From: Marivivens sp.
GTDB lineage: Bacteria; Pseudomonadota; Alphaproteobacteria; Rhodobacterales; Rhodobacteraceae
Direction of reading: 5' to 3'
DNA: 64,000 nucleotides
NCBI GenBank assembly: GCA_024642115.1
Contig: JAHEBU010000003.1
Location: 330,144-394,143, forward strand
The notes under the pieces were generated by a model that saw only the letters and a list, made by a program, of their open reading frames with translations, had not been told where the DNA came from and did no database searches. Position numbers and translations under genes: made by a program. Shown here one piece after another: positions 62,252-64,000 of this stretch (position 1 is the stretch's first letter; each line of letters opens with the position of its first letter).

Positions 62252-64000
62252 CTACGACAAGAAGAACTGGATCAGCCGCTCAAACAACGGCTGCAATTTC
62301 TGGGCCAGCGTCATCGCCGCCTCGGCAGAGGTAAGCAGGTTGGCCCCGATCCCCGCCGACACGCCCACCAGAATAGATCCCGTCAAATAGGTCAGACCGC
62401 GCGCGGCCCGGCGCAAGCGGTTGAACTTGCGGCCCTCATCATAGGTCTGGGCGGCGTCTTTGATCTGATCCACTTCGTTCTGCACCAGATCAATGGCACC
62501 CGGACTAAGGGCTTCGTCGGCGGCGGCAACAGCCTCGGCAATTTCGGCGGCAATCGCCTGCACGCCCTGAACGTCGGCCTTGCGGATAACGGGATCGGTC
62601 TCGGGCGGCTTGGCGCCCGGCTCGCCTGCGGGGACCTGCCGTGGTTGCAACAGCGGGCGCAGGGCCGCCATGCCACCAACCAGACGGTCAAGCGACCTGA
62701 CCATGACCGCCCCCCACGCCCCCGGCGCATCGTGTTCCTCCATGCAATCGCACAAAGAGGCCCGGGCCTCGTCAATGCCATACCAACTCAGCGTCTCGGC
62801 GTTCAGCGCCTTGGCGACACCCAAAAGGGCGTGACGCAGATCGGTGGGGAACTGGTAATTGTCGCGGTCCGCCGCCTTGTCCTGTAACGGGCCCAGGGTC
62901 TGGCGCAACCCTTCGATCCGGGCGGCCAGATCGGGGGCATTCTCAATTTCCGGGCGCACATGCGGGGGCGTATCGACGGGCAGCAAAACGCCCCCGTAAG
63001 GCAGCATCGCCACCGGACTTGCCGCCGCCAACCGGGCAATCACCCGCGCCGCATCCGGCGGCTCCAGTTTGTCGCGCAACGCCAGCAGCAGCTTTTGCAT
63101 CAGCGGATGGGCGACGGTCCCGTCCCAGCCCCGCATGTCGATATACTGGGTCTCGGCAAAGCCATAAGGCAGTTGGGCATCATCCAGCCTGACATGAACC
63201 AACTTGCCCGCTGCCTGCGCCCGCGCGGCCTCCTCGATCACGGCCTTGGATGCGACGCTGTCGGCGGTCCAAAAGGTCAAAACGACGTGGGCGGCATCCA
63301 GCCTCGTGGTAATCTCCCTACGCCACTCCGCCCCGCCCAGAATGTCCTGATCCAACCAGACAGACAGGCCTTGTTGCTGAAACAGAGTCCGGAAATTGCC
63401 GACGGTCTGCAGGTCCTGCCGTTTGTAAGACAGGAAAATGAACGGGTTTGGGGCGGCCTTCATGTCGAGTCGCGGACTTGATGCCATCGGCGGCACCCAA
63501 TCCTCCAGATACTCAAACAACACCCGCGCCCGCTTGGCGTCGTCCTCGATCTCGGCAATTTCGGCAATGCGCGGAGCAATCTGTGTGGCGACAGAGCCTT
63601 TGAAGGTCAAACCGTTCAAATCGGGATCATCGACCAACGTCCGCAAACCGCGGATCGGTCGCAGGTCGCTGACCTGCGTGTTGTCGAGCCAGAGGTCCGT
63701 GATCCCCGTCAGCCCGGACAACGGAGTCAGGTCGCTGACCTGCGTGTTGTTAAGCCAGAGGCGCGTGATCCCCGTCAGCCCGGACAGTGGCGTCAGGTCG
63801 CTGACCTGCGTGTTGTTGAGAAAGAGGTCCGTGATCCCCGTCAGCCCCGACAGCGGCGTCAGGTCGCTGACCTGCGTGTTGTTGAGCAAGAGGCGCGTGA
63901 TCCCCGTCAGCCCGGACAGCGGCGTCAGGTCGCTGACCTGCGTGTTGTTGAGAAAGAGGTCCGTGATCCCCGTCAACCCGGACAGCGGCGTCAGGTCGCT
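62252..64000 (-). CDS. Leucine-rich-repeat/TIR-domain protein with C-terminal helical region (5' end outside the window)
   Basis: The frame is open at the right edge, so the N-terminus is missing; the visible part is about 582 residues. The first 115 visible residues hold five near-identical 22-residue leucine-rich repeats of the SDS22 type (consensus LTGITDLFLNNTQVSDLTPL). A linker leads to a TIR domain at about visible residues 177-290, counted from the TTG at 63976. It shows FIFLSYKRQD at strand A, a LSVWLDQDI segment, and SKAVIEEAARAQ, where the conserved SxW of NAD-cleaving TIRs is replaced by SKA but the catalytic-position glutamate is kept. The C-terminal 280 residues are mostly helical and end with a possible membrane helix (LTYLTGSILVGVSAGIGANL). 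The architecture recalls NLR-like immune proteins. The function is inferred. Confidence 0.8.
   Translation of the reverse strand, partial: SDLTPLSGLTGITDLFLNNTQVSDLTPLSGLTGITRLLLNNTQVSDLTPLSGLTGITDLFLNNTQVSDLTPLSGLTGITRLWLNNTQVSDLTPLSGLTGITDLWLDNTQVSDLRPIRGLRTLVDDPDLNGLTFKGSVATQIAPRIAEIAEIEDDAKRARVLFEYLEDWVPPMASSPRLDMKAAPNPFIFLSYKRQDLQTVGNFRTLFQQQGLSVWLDQDILGGAEWRREITTRLDAAHVVLTFWTADSVASKAVIEEAARAQAAGKLVHVRLDDAQLPYGFAETQYIDMRGWDGTVAHPLMQKLLLALRDKLEPPDAARVIARLAAASPVAMLPYGGVLLPVDTPPHVRPEIENAPDLAARIEGLRQTLGPLQDKAADRDNYQFPTDLRHALLGVAKALNAETLSWYGIDEARASLCDCMEEHDAPGAWGAVMVRSLDRLVGGMAALRPLLQPRQVPAGEPGAKPPETDPVIRKADVQGVQAIAAEIAEAVAAADEALSPGAIDLVQNEVDQIKDAAQTYDEGRKFNRLRRAARGLTYLTGSILVGVSAGIGANLLTSAEAAMTLAQKLQPLFERLIQFFLS
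63664..64000 (-). repeat. 66-bp tandem repeat coding for leucine-rich repeats
   Basis: Five full units of 66 bases begin at 63664, 63730, 63796, 63862 and 63928, and a sixth runs off the edge at 63994. Each begins GGTCGCTGACCTGCGTGTTG on the plus strand. Units alternate between TCC and CGC at one codon, giving Asp or Arg, so the repeat is built of 132-base pairs of units. Identity between alternate units is 63-64 of 66. Confidence 0.93.

Noticed and set aside
63664..64000. Possible CRISPR array
   Set aside because: The 66-base repeats are contiguous with no unique spacers and code for leucine-rich repeats in frame.

Overview
The window is GC-rich alphaproteobacterial chromosome. The gene content fits the Rhodobacteraceae (Roseobacter group), probably a facultatively phototrophic aerobe. 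Supporting features are a complete cbb3 oxidase locus (ccoNOQP and ccoGHIS) with perfect FNR boxes, an FnrL-type regulator next to hemN, a TRAP transporter, and a BciB-like (bacterio)chlorophyll 8-vinyl reductase with a TGTC-N10-GACA palindrome beside it. The species cannot be named from sequence alone.

Layout. Positions 1-7400 are ordinary core genes: a membrane protein cut by the window edge, an exo/endonuclease/phosphatase-fold protein, a divergent SDR/LysR pair, leuB, a GFA-family protein, bciB-like and a DMT transporter. A tRNA-Pro(CGG) follows. Its last 17 bases are repeated exactly at 24044-24060, so 7504-24060 reads as a 16.5-kb genomic island inserted at the tRNA 3' end. The island carries a RhaS-like sugar ABC transporter with a fused ATPase-permease, a ROK regulator, an MFS exporter, a molybdenum hydroxylase (IorA/IorB-like) with a triheme cytochrome c and paired operators, a zeta-like GST, a metallo-beta-lactamase-fold hydrolase and an alpha/beta hydrolase. 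At its right end lie a truncated tyrosine integrase and an IS3 transposase tail, so the island is probably no longer mobile.

Core sequence resumes with a PLP trans-sulfuration enzyme. It continues with the cbb3 assembly and structural operons around a small secreted protein, a universal stress protein, fnrL, hemN and an AEC transporter. From 37986 to 44974 a minus-strand operon combines a TRAP transporter with a glutamine-synthetase-like ligase, an aldehyde dehydrogenase and an iron alcohol dehydrogenase. This suggests gamma-glutamylation and oxidation of an imported amine or amino alcohol. Divergent from it, across two copies of a TTGACYGNNCGGTCAA operator, is a plus-strand operon of two flavoproteins resembling GlpA/GlpB, an FGGY kinase and a four-gene ABC importer. 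It is followed by matB and a YdeI-family gene.

The last part holds azlCD, an MFS gene, asd, a TetR/membrane-protein pair with duplicated operators, and a DUF4139 protein. It ends with the C-terminal part of a leucine-rich-repeat/TIR protein that runs off the right edge. The LRR-TIR protein and the island's oxidoreductase module are the best candidates for undescribed biology.
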